This document shows positions 1 to 10,426 of a stretch of DNA of 39,690 nt, piece after piece; the first letter of the stretch is position 1, and every line of letters starts with the position of its first letter. The DNA is taken from positions 1-39,690 of the forward strand of contig JBBHKE010001875.1 in assembly GCA_037447655.1 (NCBI GenBank), read 5' to 3'. The stretch comes from Zygnema cylindricum. Its lineage: Eukaryota > Streptophyta > Zygnematophyceae > Zygnematales > Zygnemataceae. Below the pieces are notes generated by a model, which saw nothing but the letters and a program-made list of their open reading frames with translations, made no database searches and had not been told where the DNA came from. A program made the translations under genes and the position numbers.

Positions 1-59
<59 letters not shown>

Positions 60-903
60 GGGAGAAAGAGAGAGAGAGAGAGGGGAGAGAGAGAGAGAGA
101 GAGAATTGTGACAAAGAGCGAGAGATTGAAATAGGTGTACTATGGAAAAGAGAGGAATAAGACGAGCTATAAAAAATGGGCAGAAAAAAGAAAATAGGGG
201 AGAGTTATAAAGAAAAACTAGAAGTAAGAGAGGAAGATGCCTGGGAGAAACATGGAAAGGAAAAGGTAGAGAGGAAACGGGAAGTAAATAAGGGGAAATA
301 AGGGAGGAAAGTGAGAAGAGCGATAGAGGTGGAAAAGAGGTAAACAGAGAAAAAGGTAGAGAGAAAAAGACGGCGAGATGAGAGTGACAAGAGGGAGAGA
401 AAACAGAGGTGAGGAAAATGGAGGGGAAGAAAGGAGTGAGAAGTTGAAAAAAAAATAGGGATTGTCAACGTGAACAGAAATTAGGGCAGAAATATTGTGA
501 GTATCACGAAAATAGGGTCGAAATTGTAAGAGGGGGAGGGACAGAGAGGGGGGGAGAGGGAGAGAGAGGGAGAGAGAGAGAGAGAGCATGGTAGAAGAAA
601 AAGAGGGATCAATATAGTGAACACAAAAAGTGGGAGAGGGATGGAGAAAGAGAAAATGAAGCGGGGAAAAATAGTGAGAGTGAAACTTGAATCAGAAACG
701 AAAGAGAGAAAAACTGAAAGGGTCAGAAAAGGGTGGAAGGAAAAGTTTTGATAAAGAAAGTGGGGAGAGACACAAAGGTTGAGAAAAGAGGATAGAAGAG
801 GACAACTGAGAGAGGGCTAAATCATGAGGTAGTGAGAGAGGGAGAGAAATAGGGCATAAGTTGGTAGAAACTTGAAAACAGGGTCGGATACTGGGAGAAG
901 AAC
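1..903. repeat. Polypurine tract starting with (GA)n microsatellite
   Basis: The + strand is almost entirely A and G. It begins as nearly pure (GA)n to about position 105, then becomes degenerate purine-rich sequence with short (GA)n and GGGAGA blocks, for example at 540-590. Composition switches abruptly to pyrimidine-rich at about 905-915. No gene is supported: minus-strand frames stay open only because the complement is polypyrimidine and lacks stop codons. Such homopurine DNA can form triplex structures, which is general knowledge and not shown here. Confidence 0.95.
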
Positions 904-2502
904 GAAATTCTCGCTTTCCCCCTCACTTCTCTCCTCCCACTTCTTTAGCGCCACACTCTTACTTCCCCATTTTTTCCTTTTCTCTTGTTAGGTCTCTTCC
1001 TTATCTTCCTTATTTTCTCATTCTCCCTCTTTTCCGTAATTATCTCTTCCCTCCTGTCTTCCTTTCCTCTTCTATCCATTTCTTCCTCCTCTTTCCCTTC
1101 CCTCTGACTTTCCGTTCCTCCTCTTCCGTCTCCCCCCTGCCTATTCTTTCTCCTACTCCTTCCTCTTACATAGCCCTTTCATTCCTCCCTCTCTTTTCCA
1201 TCTCTTCCCTTTCACACTCTGAAGCCCATCTCGCTTCCTTTCACCCTCTCCCGTCCCTCTCTCTTCCCTCATTCTTATTCCCTCACGTTTCTTTCTCTCT
1301 TGTGTCTCTGTTCCTCTCCCCTTCCTTTTCCTCCCCTTACCCCTGTCCCTCCTCTTCTATTCTCTCCGGCTTCCCTTCTCTCTTTACGTCGTTCCTCCCA
1401 ATCTCTTTATCTCTGCTACCTCTTCCCCCCCTCCTGTAGTACTCTCTTTCTTCAGTTCCTCATGACTTTCGTGTATGTGTATCCTTCTCCCTTTTTTCCT
1501 TGCTTCCCTCGCCCTTCCATTTTCCCTTCCCTCGATAAGTTCCTCGCTTCCCTTTCTTTCCCATCTTGCTTCTCTCTTTCCACAGTCTCCCAGCATTCCC
1601 CTTAGTTACAACCCCATTTCTATCCCCATAACTCTTCTTGTCTATTCCCTCTTTGCTTCTTCCTCTATTTGCTTCTCTTCAATACCTCTCTCCCCTTTCC
1701 CTCTCTCTCTTTCGACCAATCTTCCAAACTCTCTTGCTACCGTTTCTTCTTCCTCCTTCCCTCCTCTTCTCTTTCTTCCTCTGTTTCCTACTCCCTTTCC
1801 TCACGCAATCTTCTTTCCCTATTCCCTCTCTGGCTTCCATCCAGATTGTTTTCATTCCTATTCCCATCCTCAGTCCGTTCCCTTTGTTTCCTCGTCTTTT
1901 TCGTTTCGTCTCTCCTTTTTTCCTCTACTCCCCACTCACCCCCACAGCCTTCCTTCAGTCTGTCTTCCCTGCCCCTCTTGTCCGTCCCACTCTTCCATCC
2001 TTAACTTCCCTCCAGTTTGCCTTCCTATTGCTTCTCTCTTTTGTCTTCCTTTCTTTCCACCTCTCGTTCCTACTCTATTCTCATCCATTTTCATCTCCTC
2101 CCCTCTTCTCGCTCTCTTAATTTATTCTTTTCCTCACTCAATGCATCCCTTAATTCCCTCGTTTGCCATGTTTACATCTTTTTGTTCTATCTTCATTTAA
2201 TTTTTATTTTATGTCCTTTCCTCTTCATTTCCTCCAACACTTCCTCGCCTCTCTCTTCTATCTCTCCCGTCTTTCCTTGCTCCCCTGTCTTTATTCCTTC
2301 ACTCTATTCCCTTCTCCTTACTTCTCTCCTCAGTTATTCCACTTCAGTCCTTCCACTCTCGCTCTTCCATTTTCTCTTTTCGTTACCTCTCCCGTCCTAC
2401 TCCTCTTCCTTTTGCCATTTATTTCTCATCGCTCATTCTCTATTATCCACCTGTTTCCTACATCTGTCGGCTTCCCATTCTCCTCCCTCCCTCACGTCTC
2501 TT

Positions 2503-3177
2503 CTTTCTTCTCTACTCTCTATTTTTCGGTCCCTCCTTTGATCTGTCTTCTTCTCAAATTTTTCTCCAGCTTTTTCCCTCTCTGGCTTCAATCTCTTGTT
2601 GACTCCTTTGCTTACCCTGTCCCTTCCCTCCCTTTATTCCCTCGTTTCTCCGCTTGTACTCCTCTTTTTCCATGTTCCCCTTCTCTCATTCTTCTCTCTT
2701 CCCTCCCCCTTTCCGTGCCCTCTCCTCCGCTCTCTTTTCCCTACCACTTTCTTACCTCCTCCATTTTCTCCTTTGTTACCTCCTCGTTCGCTCTTACATC
2801 CCCTCCTGGTTTCGGACCCTCTCTTTCCCTCCCTCATCCTGTCCATCGCGTTTTCCTTTCTTGTTTTGCAAGTTTGCTTTTATTCTCCCTCTTCCTTTTC
2901 GACGTCTCTCTTCTTATAATCCTTTTTTTTTCTTTCCTCTTCCTCACTCACTTTTTCTCTCTTTTCCCTCCCTCTCTTACCTCGTCCATAACTCTTTTCT
3001 TTAACTCTCTTATTCTTCGCATTATTTTGTCTTCCCTCTCTTCCCTCCTCCCTTTCCTACTATTGAAGTTCGTTTCTCTTTCCATCCCACGTCTTACTTC
3101 TCTTTTCCTAATCTCTTCCTCCTCTCTTTATATTCCCGCTCTCTTTAATTTTCCTTCGCTCTTTTCCTCACTCTATT
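2503..3177 (+). repeat. Segmental duplication, copy 1 (about 675 bp)
   Basis: This block recurs at a fixed offset of 1120 bp (3623-4297). For example, TCTACTCTCT at 2511 matches 3631 and CTTTTCCTCA at 3161 matches 4281, with no indels between. I noticed fewer than ten substitutions by eye, so identity is about 99 percent. The duplication lies wholly inside the polypyrimidine tract and is much more similar than the surrounding degenerate sequence, so it is recent. Confidence 0.93.
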
Positions 3178-3622
3178 TTTGCTTCACTTTCTTCCGTTTT
3201 CTTAGCTATTTCTTCCACATCTCTCTTGTCCCTTCCTCAATTCCCTTCTCTTCTCCTTAATCTTCCTTTGTCTCTCCTCTTTCCACTCTTTCTCCTACCT
3301 CGACCTACCGTTCTCCCGCCTGTCTTTCTTCTCTCTTTCCTTCCCTCCTCTTTGTTTGCCTCTTCCATCTTCCTTGTATTTTCAACTCTTATTGTTCTTC
3401 AATCACTTTCTATCTCACCTTCTTCCTTCAATCTCTCTTTTCTCTCTCATTTCTTTCCTTCCCTTTACATGGCCCCCTTCATATTCCCTATTTAACTCTC
3501 TTTGTCTCTCTTCCCTTTTAAACTCCTACAATCTTCCCTCCTCTTTGCCTTCCATCCAATTTTTTTCCCTCCCTTCACTCCCTTCTCTACTTTTCTCCAA
3601 TCCTCACTTTTTCTTCCTCACT

Positions 3623-4297
3623 TTTTCTTCTCTACTCTCTATTTTTCGGTCCCTCCTTTGATCTGTCTTCTTCTCAAATTTTTCTCCAGCTTTTTCCCTT
3701 TCTGGCTTCAATCTCTTGTTGACTCCTTTGCTTACCCTGTCCCTTCCCTCCCTTTATTCCCTCTTTTCTCCGCTTGTACTCCTCTTTTTCCATGTTCCCC
3801 TTCTCTCATTCTTCTCTCTTCCCTCCCTCCTTCCGTGCCCTCTCCTCCGCTCTCTTTTCCCTACCACTTTCTTACCTCCTCCATTTTCTCCTTTGTTCCC
3901 TCCTCGTTCGCTCTTACATCCCCTCCTGGTTTCGGACCCTCTCTTTCCCTCCCTCATCCTGTCCATCGCGTTTTCCTTTCTTGTTTTGCAAGTTTGCTTT
4001 TATTCTCCCTCTTCCTTTTTGACGTCTCTCTTCTTATAATCCCTTTTTTTTCTTTCCTCTTCCTCACTCAATTTTTCTCTCTTTTCCCTCCCTCTCTTAC
4101 CTCGTCCATAACTCTTTTCTTTAACTCTCTTATTCTTCGCATTATTTTGTCTTCCCTCTCTTCCCTCCTCCCTTTCCTACTATTGAAGTTCGTTTCTCTT
4201 TCCATCCCACGTCTTACTTCTCTTTTCCTAATCTCTTCCTCCTCTCTTTATATTCCCGCTCTCTTTAATTTTCCTTCGCTCTTTTCCTCACTCTATT
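3623..4297 (+). repeat. Segmental duplication, copy 2 (about 675 bp)
   Basis: Second copy of the block at 2503-3177, in direct orientation and separated from it by about 445 bp of unrelated pyrimidine sequence. Differences seen include C to T near 3700 and GTTACCT to GTTCCCT near 3897. Identity ends where the two copies read CTCTATTTTTGC (3171) and CTCTATTCCCCT (4291). Confidence 0.93.
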
Positions 4298-4389
4298 CCC
4301 CTGACTCACTCTATTTCCCTCCCTTCTCCCTCTATACTCCATGACTCTTTTCCTCAACTTCCTTTTCCTATACTGTCGTTTACTATCTT

Positions 4390-4735
4390 CATTCGCTCTT
4401 TCCTCCCTCTCCCCCCTTACCTTTCCTCCCTCTCCCCCCTTACCTTTCCTCCCTCTCCCCCCTTGCTTTTCCTCCCACTCCCCCTTACCACCCCCCCTTA
4501 CTTTTCCTCCCTCTCCCTTACCTTTACTCCCTCTCCCCCCTTACTTTTCCTCCCACCCCCCCTTACTTTTCCTCCCTCTCCCCCCTTACTTTTCCTCCCT
4601 CTCCCCCCTTACCTTTCCTCCCTCTCCCCCCTTACTTTTCCTCCCTCTCCCCCCTTACCTTTCCTCCCTCCCCCCCCTTACCTTTCCTCCCTCCCCCCCC
4701 TTACCTTTCCTCCCTCTCCCCCCTTACTCCTCATT
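4390..4735 (+). repeat. 23-bp minisatellite in the polypyrimidine tract
   Basis: About 14 imperfect copies of a unit of roughly 23 bases reading TTACCTTTCCTCCCTCTCCC plus CCC. Variation is mostly TTACC/TTACT and the length of the C run. The C runs (up to 8) make the complementary strand rich in G tracts. Confidence 0.9.
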
Positions 4736-4879
4736 CCCTTATTATTCCATCCCCCGTGTTTCCTTCCTCAACCTTCCCTCCACTTTTCAAACCCTTTGCC
4801 GTCCATCTCTCTTCCCTCTCCCTCTCCTCCCTCTAATTTCTCTCCTCCCTCTCGTCCCTCCCCCTCCCCATCCCTCCTC

Positions 4880-5235
4880 CCCCTCCTCTCCTTCCTGTCC
4901 CTCCTCTCCTTCCTTTCCCTCCTCCCCTCCCCTCCCCTTCCTCCCCCTCCTCCCTTTCCTGTCCCTCTTCCCCTTCCTGTCCCTCATCCCCTTCCTGTCC
5001 CTCCTCCCCTTCCTGTCCCTCCTCTCCTTCCTGTCCCTCCTCCCCTTCCTGTCCCTCCTCTCCTTCCTGTCCCTCCTCCCCTTCCTGTCCCTCCTCTCCT
5101 TCCTGTGCCTCCTCTCCTTCCTGTGCCTCCTCCCCTCCCCTCCCCTTCCTCCCCCTCCTCCCCTTCCTGTCCCTCCTCCCCTTCCTGTCCCCCCTCCCCT
5201 TCCTGTCCCTCCTCTCCTTCCTGTCCCTCTTCCCC
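4880..5235 (+). repeat. 18-bp minisatellite in the polypyrimidine tract
   Basis: About 19 copies of an 18-base unit, CCTCCCCTTCCTGTCCCT, alternating with a CTCTCC variant. Because 18 is a multiple of three, every frame reads as a hexapeptide repeat (for example Gly/Arg/Asp/Lys-rich on the minus strand). That explains the long shadow frames here; they should not be read as genes. Confidence 0.9.
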
Positions 5236-5335
5236 TCCTCCCCTTCCTCCCATTCCTTCCCATCCACTTTCTCCTTTTTCTCCCATTCCTTCTCTTCCTT
5301 CCCTTCCTCTTTCCCCTCCTCCCTCCTCAAGATGG

Positions 5336-5577
5336 TAAGAGAGAGGGAGAGGGAGAGGGAGAGGGAGAGGGAGAGGGAAAGGGATAGGGATACGGCGAGG
5401 GAGAGGGAGAGGGAGAGGAAGAGGGAGAGGGAGAGGAAAATGGAGAAGGAGAGAGAGAGGGAGAAGGAGAGAGAGGGAGAAGGAGAGAGAGGGAGAAGGA
5501 GAGGGAGCGGGAGAGGGAGAAGGAGAGGGAGCGGGAGAGAGAGGGGGAGAGAGAGGAGGGCGAGGGCGAGGGCGGGG
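5336..5577. repeat. Polypurine hexamer repeat (GAGAGG)n
   Basis: After a sharp junction at GATGGTAAGAGAG the + strand becomes purine-only, with GAGAGG/GAGGGA hexamers ending in GGGCGAGGGCGGGG. The adjacent pyrimidine array is nearly complementary in composition, so the two form a purine/pyrimidine inversion with fold-back potential. Confidence 0.93.
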
Positions 5578-6099
5578 TAAAAATGAGAACCGCACGTGCG
5601 CCAAATGTTTGTCGAAAGCATCATTTGTCGCGTATCCTTTCAATAGAGTACAGTACTGTACCTTAAAGTATAGTACTGTTTCTTAGTGTATTGTACTGTA
5701 CCTTAAATTTCCGTACTGTACTTTTATGCATGATCCTGGCTACCCGTCTACGCTACATTGTGACCCAATCAAAAAGGAATATTCTTCTGAAACGGCGCTA
5801 CGCGACAAAGAACTGTAAGGACAAATTTCAAACAGTCTTTATGTTTGTTTTAGCTCTTAAATACAACGACGGGTATCGGGGATTGTCGTTAGCCTGCCTA
5901 TACCAGCTGGCAGGCGGATTGAAAAGATGCTGCCACGTGTACCATTCGACCTAAGTATTGTACGGTCATAAGGACTTTTTTTACTTTGTCCTTAAGTTCG
6001 GTGTCGCTTATCTTCGTACTATATTTTTAAGCCGACACCGTAGATTCTAGTACGTCGATACGAAAGGATCTCCAAAAAAATGTGAAATTGTTTCCGAAG
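5578..6099. other. Non-coding, with short GTACTGTACC repeats
   Basis: Normal-complexity sequence resumes here. Between 5650 and 5722 the motif TACTGTACCTTAAA occurs twice, with two further related TACTGT units nearby. No conserved protein is seen. A short open frame at 5691-5954 has no recognisable motif and no context. Confidence 0.7.
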
Positions 6100-6321
6100 T
6101 ACACCGTGTATCGCTATTAGTGTTAATGTATTTTTCGCCACTTAAAACATCTTTTCTCCGTACATATTTGTCGGATTGTGGATCTGACGGTTTCGATTGA
6201 AAGGCAAGATCCTCAGCTTCCGATTGGTGGTCTCAAACTGAAAATTCGACAAATGTGTACGGTGAAAAATTGTTTTAAGTGGCGAAAAATACATTAAACA
6301 CTAATAGCGATGCACGGTGTA
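6100..6321. mobile_element. Foldback MITE, Tc1/mariner-type, family M1 (complete copy)
   Basis: A 222-bp element whose first and last ~65 bp are inverted complements: CACCGTGTATCGCTATTAGT at the left, and the right end reads back as the same with few mismatches. Both ends abut TA, consistent with a TA target duplication. The centre has a unique core containing GGATCTGACGGTTTCGATTG. Other pieces of the family lie at about 11396-11425 (relic), 25157-25307 (right half) and 28003-32345 (interrupted). There is no coding capacity. Superfamily assignment rests only on the TA duplication and foldback form. Confidence 0.87.
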
Positions 6322-7431
6322 GTTTCGTTAGGTCTAGGCTCAAAGCCTATGTCACGCCACGTCAACTGCCGATATCCAATCACGTGACATTATTTCACAT
6401 GGAAGCTTCTCATTCAAAGTGAGGTTTTGACGTCATTTGCTGGCGTCACTGACAGAAAGAGTAATATGACGTGTCAGTTTCTAATGGTCTGTTTGTCGGT
6501 TTGTACCTTTTTAGGTACTGACATAGCGGCATTCCCAATAAGGCAATAAGCCACAGTCAGCGGACCGTGAAGAGTGTGGGACAACTTGACAGGTTCCAGA
6601 CTTCCAGATCATATGCAAAACGACAAAATCAAAAGAATTGATGATGGTTTTAAATGTCTGCAGTCCACACGTGTTTCGTAACTGTCCGTACGGCGTGTAA
6701 ATCTGGTTAGGGTATCATTGGGACCAGTTTTTACGTCTCATGAGACTGTCTTTCTGAAAAGGCGTGAGGCACTGCAAAAATAGACATGCAGAAAATCAAT
6801 TCTTGGCATAGCCGCGGGAAATCGTGCGTACTTTTTATTTAATTACGGTGTAATATATGAAAGAAACAGAAAACAGGACGGAGAAGTTCCATGTAAATAT
6901 TTTTTTTTGAGCCGTCTTTGGATGTCTCGAAAAGAATCCGATTCGCCCAAAATGTTGGAGATCGTGGCATAATAATTTCGAGCCGCATAAAACAGCCGTA
7001 AAAAAGAAAAAGAAAAAACATATTTTGTTTTTTTGCCATGATTTTGTTCCTTTTTGTTTTTAGCGGCCACGTGCATATGAAACGATTGAGCCCCAGCCTC
7101 ATTTGCGTACAAAATATCTGATCAAGTATGTCATCCGTGGGGCGGCAGTGACGCCATCACGATATTATTTTTGCGTTTCTTTGCTATTTCACGTGACAGT
7201 GTTGCCATAGGGATTCATATCAGCAGAAAAAATAAGATAATCGATAGTCGGTTTTTTTTAGGTCGTCTACAAAAATTATCGGTCCGATTTGTATTTTCAC
7301 TGATATCCCCAGTGAACGTTTTTTTAAAGTCTATTCGTTTAAACCTTCGTGAAAACGATGGCCACCCATTTTTCATTGTGAAACATTATATGGGTCACCC
7401 ATGGATGTACAAAATGAAATGATTTTTTTAA
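6322..7431. other. Non-coding stretch, nothing recognised
   Basis: Mixed-composition sequence without a long frame, splice-consistent exon series or RNA gene that I can recognise. Short open frames on both strands (for example 6839-7112 minus, 7171-7422 plus) have no conserved motif. Confidence 0.6.
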
Positions 7432-7607
7432 TTAGGGTGAAGTTCCATCAGGAAATTCTGTAATTGTACAGCCAACATTACAGAATGATACATTTTGAAA
7501 GATGTTATATCACGCAGAGTTTGTAAGCGTTTAAAATTGAGTGGTACCACGTAAGCTAAGATCAGATATTGAAAATCATCAATAATTTTCACAACGACCA
7601 ATTTTAA

Positions 7608-7648
7608 CTTAGAATATTCATTTGGGTACCATGGACGTGCCTACCAGG
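7608..7648 (+). repeat. 41-bp direct repeat, left copy
   Basis: TTAGAATATTCATTTG, then GTACCATGGACGTGCCTAC, then AGG. The matching copy is at 8418-8458, with 2 differences in about 41 bases. The two copies bracket the insertion inside the H1 element. The left copy is followed immediately by a TAGTGTTG hAT-type terminus, and the right copy immediately follows an H3 element end. Confidence 0.85.
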
Positions 7649-7734
7649 TAGTGTTGGGTATCGGGTAGATTCATATCGCGATAATTTCGATATTCGATAT
7701 ATCGAATATCGATCGAGGAGGATCCTCGATATAT
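7649..7734 (+). mobile_element. Truncated hAT-type terminus (TAGTGTTG family)
   Basis: Starts TAGTGTTGGGTATCGGG, matching the TAGTGTTGTGTATCGG terminus of the complete element at 25818-26689. It continues with TATCG/CGATA-rich subterminal sequence, including a palindromic ATTCGATATATCGAAT core. No right terminus follows. The sequence runs directly into H3 family interior at about 7735, so this is a fragment. Confidence 0.68.
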
Positions 7735-8415
7735 TTGTAAAGTACAATTTGCGTCATTCTTGAACTTAGGATGTACGAAATTTTGTCGTCTTGCGGTTTT
7801 TCGACCCACTGTCACGTCATTTTCAAGCTTATCATAAAACACATCGGCACTGTGTTTTAAGCTAAGCAAATCCGTCTACACCAATCTGAAAATATATTCC
7901 CACGTGTGAAAAGATTTTAGAAGTTTTGACGACGAAAAAAAGTACAGGGTTTGTTTGTTTTTGTCGGCTTGCATGTTGTACGGTTTTTTTTTTTGCAGGG
8001 GTCTCGACGCTGCAGTGTCATTTCACGCAAAGTTGAAAAGTCTGCAAACGTGAAAAATCTGCGAAGTAATGGCGGCCGGACGGGAGAGGTTTACGTCAAG
8101 GCATTTTGCACAGCCACGGGTGCAAGGCTGTACGTCAACGATGTCTCGCAAAGACATGCGACATACCAAATCCGCAAATCGTTTCAAAAATTACGATGTG
8201 TCTTGCGACGCTTCAAAAAGTTTCAAAAAAATATGGTGCGTCATCACAAATTGTACACGCTGACAGCCGTCACGGGCGTTGTCGACATATACAATTGTCA
8301 CAAACTTAAGTAATAATTTCGAATGAACACATAGAGACACTTGAAATCCGGGTCCGCCGGATCCGCACTAAAATACGAAGTAAGTAGGCTAAGTTACAAC
8401 TACATGGGGCCGCAG
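7735..8415 (+). mobile_element. TTA-type element family H3, copy A (left-truncated)
   Basis: Homologous over most of its length to 9530-10349 and to the reverse complement of 26798-27670. Shared landmarks are ACTTAGGATGTACGA, GTCGTCTTG, TTTTTCGACCC, ATTCCCACGTGTGA, GACGGGAGAGGTTTACG and CATGGGGCCGCAGCC at the right end, followed by TTA. The left terminus is missing. Open frames in all three copies are not conserved as proteins, so I treat the element as non-coding. Confidence 0.75.
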
Positions 8416-8722
8416 CCTTAGAATATTCATTTGTGTACCATGGACGTGCCTACTAGGTCATCTTACAACACAACTTTTGTACTCTTTGCATACCTCTTTG
8501 TCACATACCAACTCATTTCTTTCGGGTTCCAGTTTTTTCGCGTGACGAATGAGCATTGTAAGAAATAGTGTGACAAAAATTGCGTTACAGATTACTATTG
8601 TCATTTCGGTTGGATTTTTTAATGTGTATTTCATGTGCCAAATTGATCAGTTTCCGCTGGTTGTCGTCTTAACACGTATGTTCATTATCCAACGTGTCGC
8701 GGCTCAACTTTTTTTTGTAAAT

Positions 8723-8786
8723 AGTGATGTACCTCTCACCACCCCTGGAGGTACATCACTCTCACCACCTCTCGAGGTACATCGCC
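8723..8786. repeat. Hairpin with a doubled 26-bp unit
   Basis: AGTGATGTACCTC (8723-8735) and GAGGTACATCACT (8748-8760) form a perfect 13-bp inverted repeat with a 12-base loop. The block CTCACCACC..GAGGTACATC is then directly repeated (about 8734-8759 and 8760-8785). It lies inside the right part of the H1 element and its role is unknown. Confidence 0.85.
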
Positions 8787-8988
8787 ATTTACATAAACGT
8801 TTGAAGCAAATGCTTCACGAATGAATATCCAACGGTCATTGTTACCTCCCAAACTGCTAAAGCATATTCGCAAGATGCTCTATAATGTTTTTCGCTGATA
8901 AAAACAAAATAAAAGGTATGCGTATTACGGAGAGGTCCAAATTTATGTAAAATAACCTCACTTTTCGTCCAATGGAACTTCACCCTTA

Positions 8989-9414
8989 AACGTCATTATT
9001 TCTTTTTTTTTACTTTCTTATGTTTTTCTCCAGATATGACGTCAATTTAATAATACAATTTTTCTAAGAAATGTCTTACACAAATGCAAGTGTGCATATC
9101 AGTGCACACATCTGTGTCAATATAGGTGTCGATATGGGTGTAGATATGCAACAAGTACTAGGGTGGAGGTCGTAATCGAGTGTCAAGTAGAAACGACGAA
9201 CACCAAAACTTGAGATGACAAAACCTCGTTTAAACTTTTAAATCTGAGTTAAACTTTCTTATCCTACGTTTATTTTTTCTTTTTTTATCAAGTAATTACT
9301 ACTTTAACCATAAGTAGAACATATTTGGATGTAAAAAAAAAAAACCATTTTTCTGATTTTTTATCACTTTGTATCTTGTTATCCCTTTTTTTCAGTTTTC
9401 CTCTTTTTCACTAT
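8989..9414. other. AT-rich non-coding spacer
   Basis: T-rich sequence between two transposable elements, with a short GTGT..GATATG repeat around 9090-9150. No gene is seen. Confidence 0.6.
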
Positions 9415-10349
9415 TGCAGTTCTACAACCCCATGTGACTAAGTAAGGGTTTTTTTCCTGTCATTTTCCTCAAAAAGTTAGCAGCGTACTGCTACAGTTAC
9501 ATCTATACGAGTAAATCGCAAAAAAGTAAAAAAGAAAATGCGTCATCTTCGACCTTAGGATGTACGACAAGTTGTCGTCTTGTGTTTTTTCGACCCGCTG
9601 TAACGTTATCTTCAAACTTATCTTAATGCACATTGGCGATGTGCTTTAAATAAATTAACACCACTTTCACGAAAAGAAAAACATTCACACGTTTTGGCGA
9701 CGAGAAAAAGTACACGGTTGTTTCTTTTTGTTCGCTTGCACCTTTCACGATTTTTTTCTGTCGGGTTCTCAATGCTTCAATGCCATTTCACGGAAAGGCA
9801 AAAATTTGTGAAGGCGCCACTGCCGCTCGCGCCTCTCTTGCCTTACTCACATTGCCTCTCCCTCACTCGAAACTTCTCTACTTGCGGGGCACCAATGGAG
9901 GAATGCACGATACTGCGGGCGACCGCACGTGCGCGGACCAAGTCACGCTAGGAAAAATCCAACGAACGCGCTAAAAAAAATGCATTTTTTATTTTGTAGG
10001 GGCCTCAAGAGTTCGATGTCCATTCATGGCGACTTGAAGTAAAAGCATCTTGTTCAGTCAGGGCAGGAAAGCTTTACGCCTACGATGTCATGCAAAGACA
10101 TGTGTACCAAATCGTTTCAAAAAATACGATGTGTTTTGCGACTTTCCAAAAAGGTTCAAAACCTAAAGTGAGTCAAGACGGATTGTAGACGCTGACAACC
10201 ATCACAGGCATTGTCGACTCATGCAATCGTCACACCCTTAAGTAACAATATTGTTGATACACATTGGGACACTTGAAAACGGTGTACATATAATTTGAGC
10301 TAGAATACGAAGCAGGTTCGCTAAGTTACAATTACATGAGGCCGTACCC
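9415..10349 (+). mobile_element. TTA-type element family H3, copy B (diverged)
   Basis: The right end, ACATGAGGCCGTACCC|TTA (TTA at 10350-10352), corresponds to the H3 terminus. The left end near 9420-9445 (AACCCCATGTGACTAAGTAAG) aligns with the other H3 terminus, but its outermost bases have decayed. Interior landmarks shared with copies A and C include GGATGTACGACAAGTTGTCG, ACGATGTCATGCAAAGACATG and TCGCTAAGTTACAATTACATG. It is non-coding. The left boundary is accurate only to about 15 bases. Confidence 0.7.
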
Positions 10350-10418
10350 TTATTCTTATGTTTCAAATTATAAGTCTATCGGTACTATACCTTTTGGAAA
10401 TATAAAAGTACCGAAAAC

Positions 10419-10426
10419 GATATAGC
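10419..10426 (+). repeat. Target-site duplication GATATAGC, left
   Basis: GATATAGC occurs immediately left of the non-autonomous hAT element and again at 11186-11193 immediately right of it. An exact 8-bp duplication is the hallmark of hAT insertion. Confidence 0.93.

Larger units (their letters stand above)
904..5335. repeat. 4.4-kb polypyrimidine tract
   Basis: The + strand is overwhelmingly C and T for over 4.4 kb, ending just before CTCAAGATGG at about 5325-5335. Long apparent reading frames (for example 2163-3260, 3502-4344 and 4341-5387 on +, 4833-5624 on -) encode only Ser/Leu/Phe/Pro or Arg/Gly/Glu low-complexity strings. All three stop codons contain purines, so a pyrimidine strand rarely produces one. 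No conserved domain, splice pattern or start context supports a gene. Within it are a 675-bp duplication and two minisatellites, listed separately. Confidence 0.93.
7435..8985. mobile_element. PIF/Harbinger-type non-autonomous element, family H1, with nested insertion
   Basis: The left end is TTA|GGGTGAAGTTCCAT and the right end is ATGGAACTTCACCC|TTA. That is a perfect 14-bp terminal inverted repeat with the 3-bp TTA duplication (7432-7434, 8986-8988) typical of PIF/Harbinger. Total length is 1551 bp. About 809 bp of it (about 7609-8417) is a secondary insertion flanked by a direct repeat. Removing that leaves about 740 bp, close to the ~735 bp left in the H1 copy at 28024-32045 after its own nested elements are removed. 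No transposase is encoded. The open frame at 7951-8313 lies in the nested element and has no recognisable domain. Confidence 0.82.

Noticed and set aside
1475-5387. Long + strand reading frames of 241, 365, 280, 348 and 291 codons
   Set aside because: They lie in pyrimidine-only DNA where stop codons cannot easily arise. The products are Ser/Leu/Phe/Pro low complexity, several frames are open at once, and there is no domain or splice pattern.
4787-5643. Minus-strand Arg/Gly/Glu-rich frames resembling RGG or collagen-like proteins
   Set aside because: The hexapeptide periodicity is simply the 18-bp minisatellite read in three frames; no start context or flanking domain.
7951-8313. 120-codon frame in H3 copy A, and the corresponding minus-strand frames at 26881-27199
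   Set aside because: The homologous copies do not preserve the frame (indels not in threes), so the similarity is at DNA level from a repeat family.
7608-8458. LTR retrotransposon (direct repeats flanking an insert)
   Set aside because: The repeats are 41 bp, lack TG..CA ends, and no gag, pol, primer-binding site or polypurine tract lies between them.
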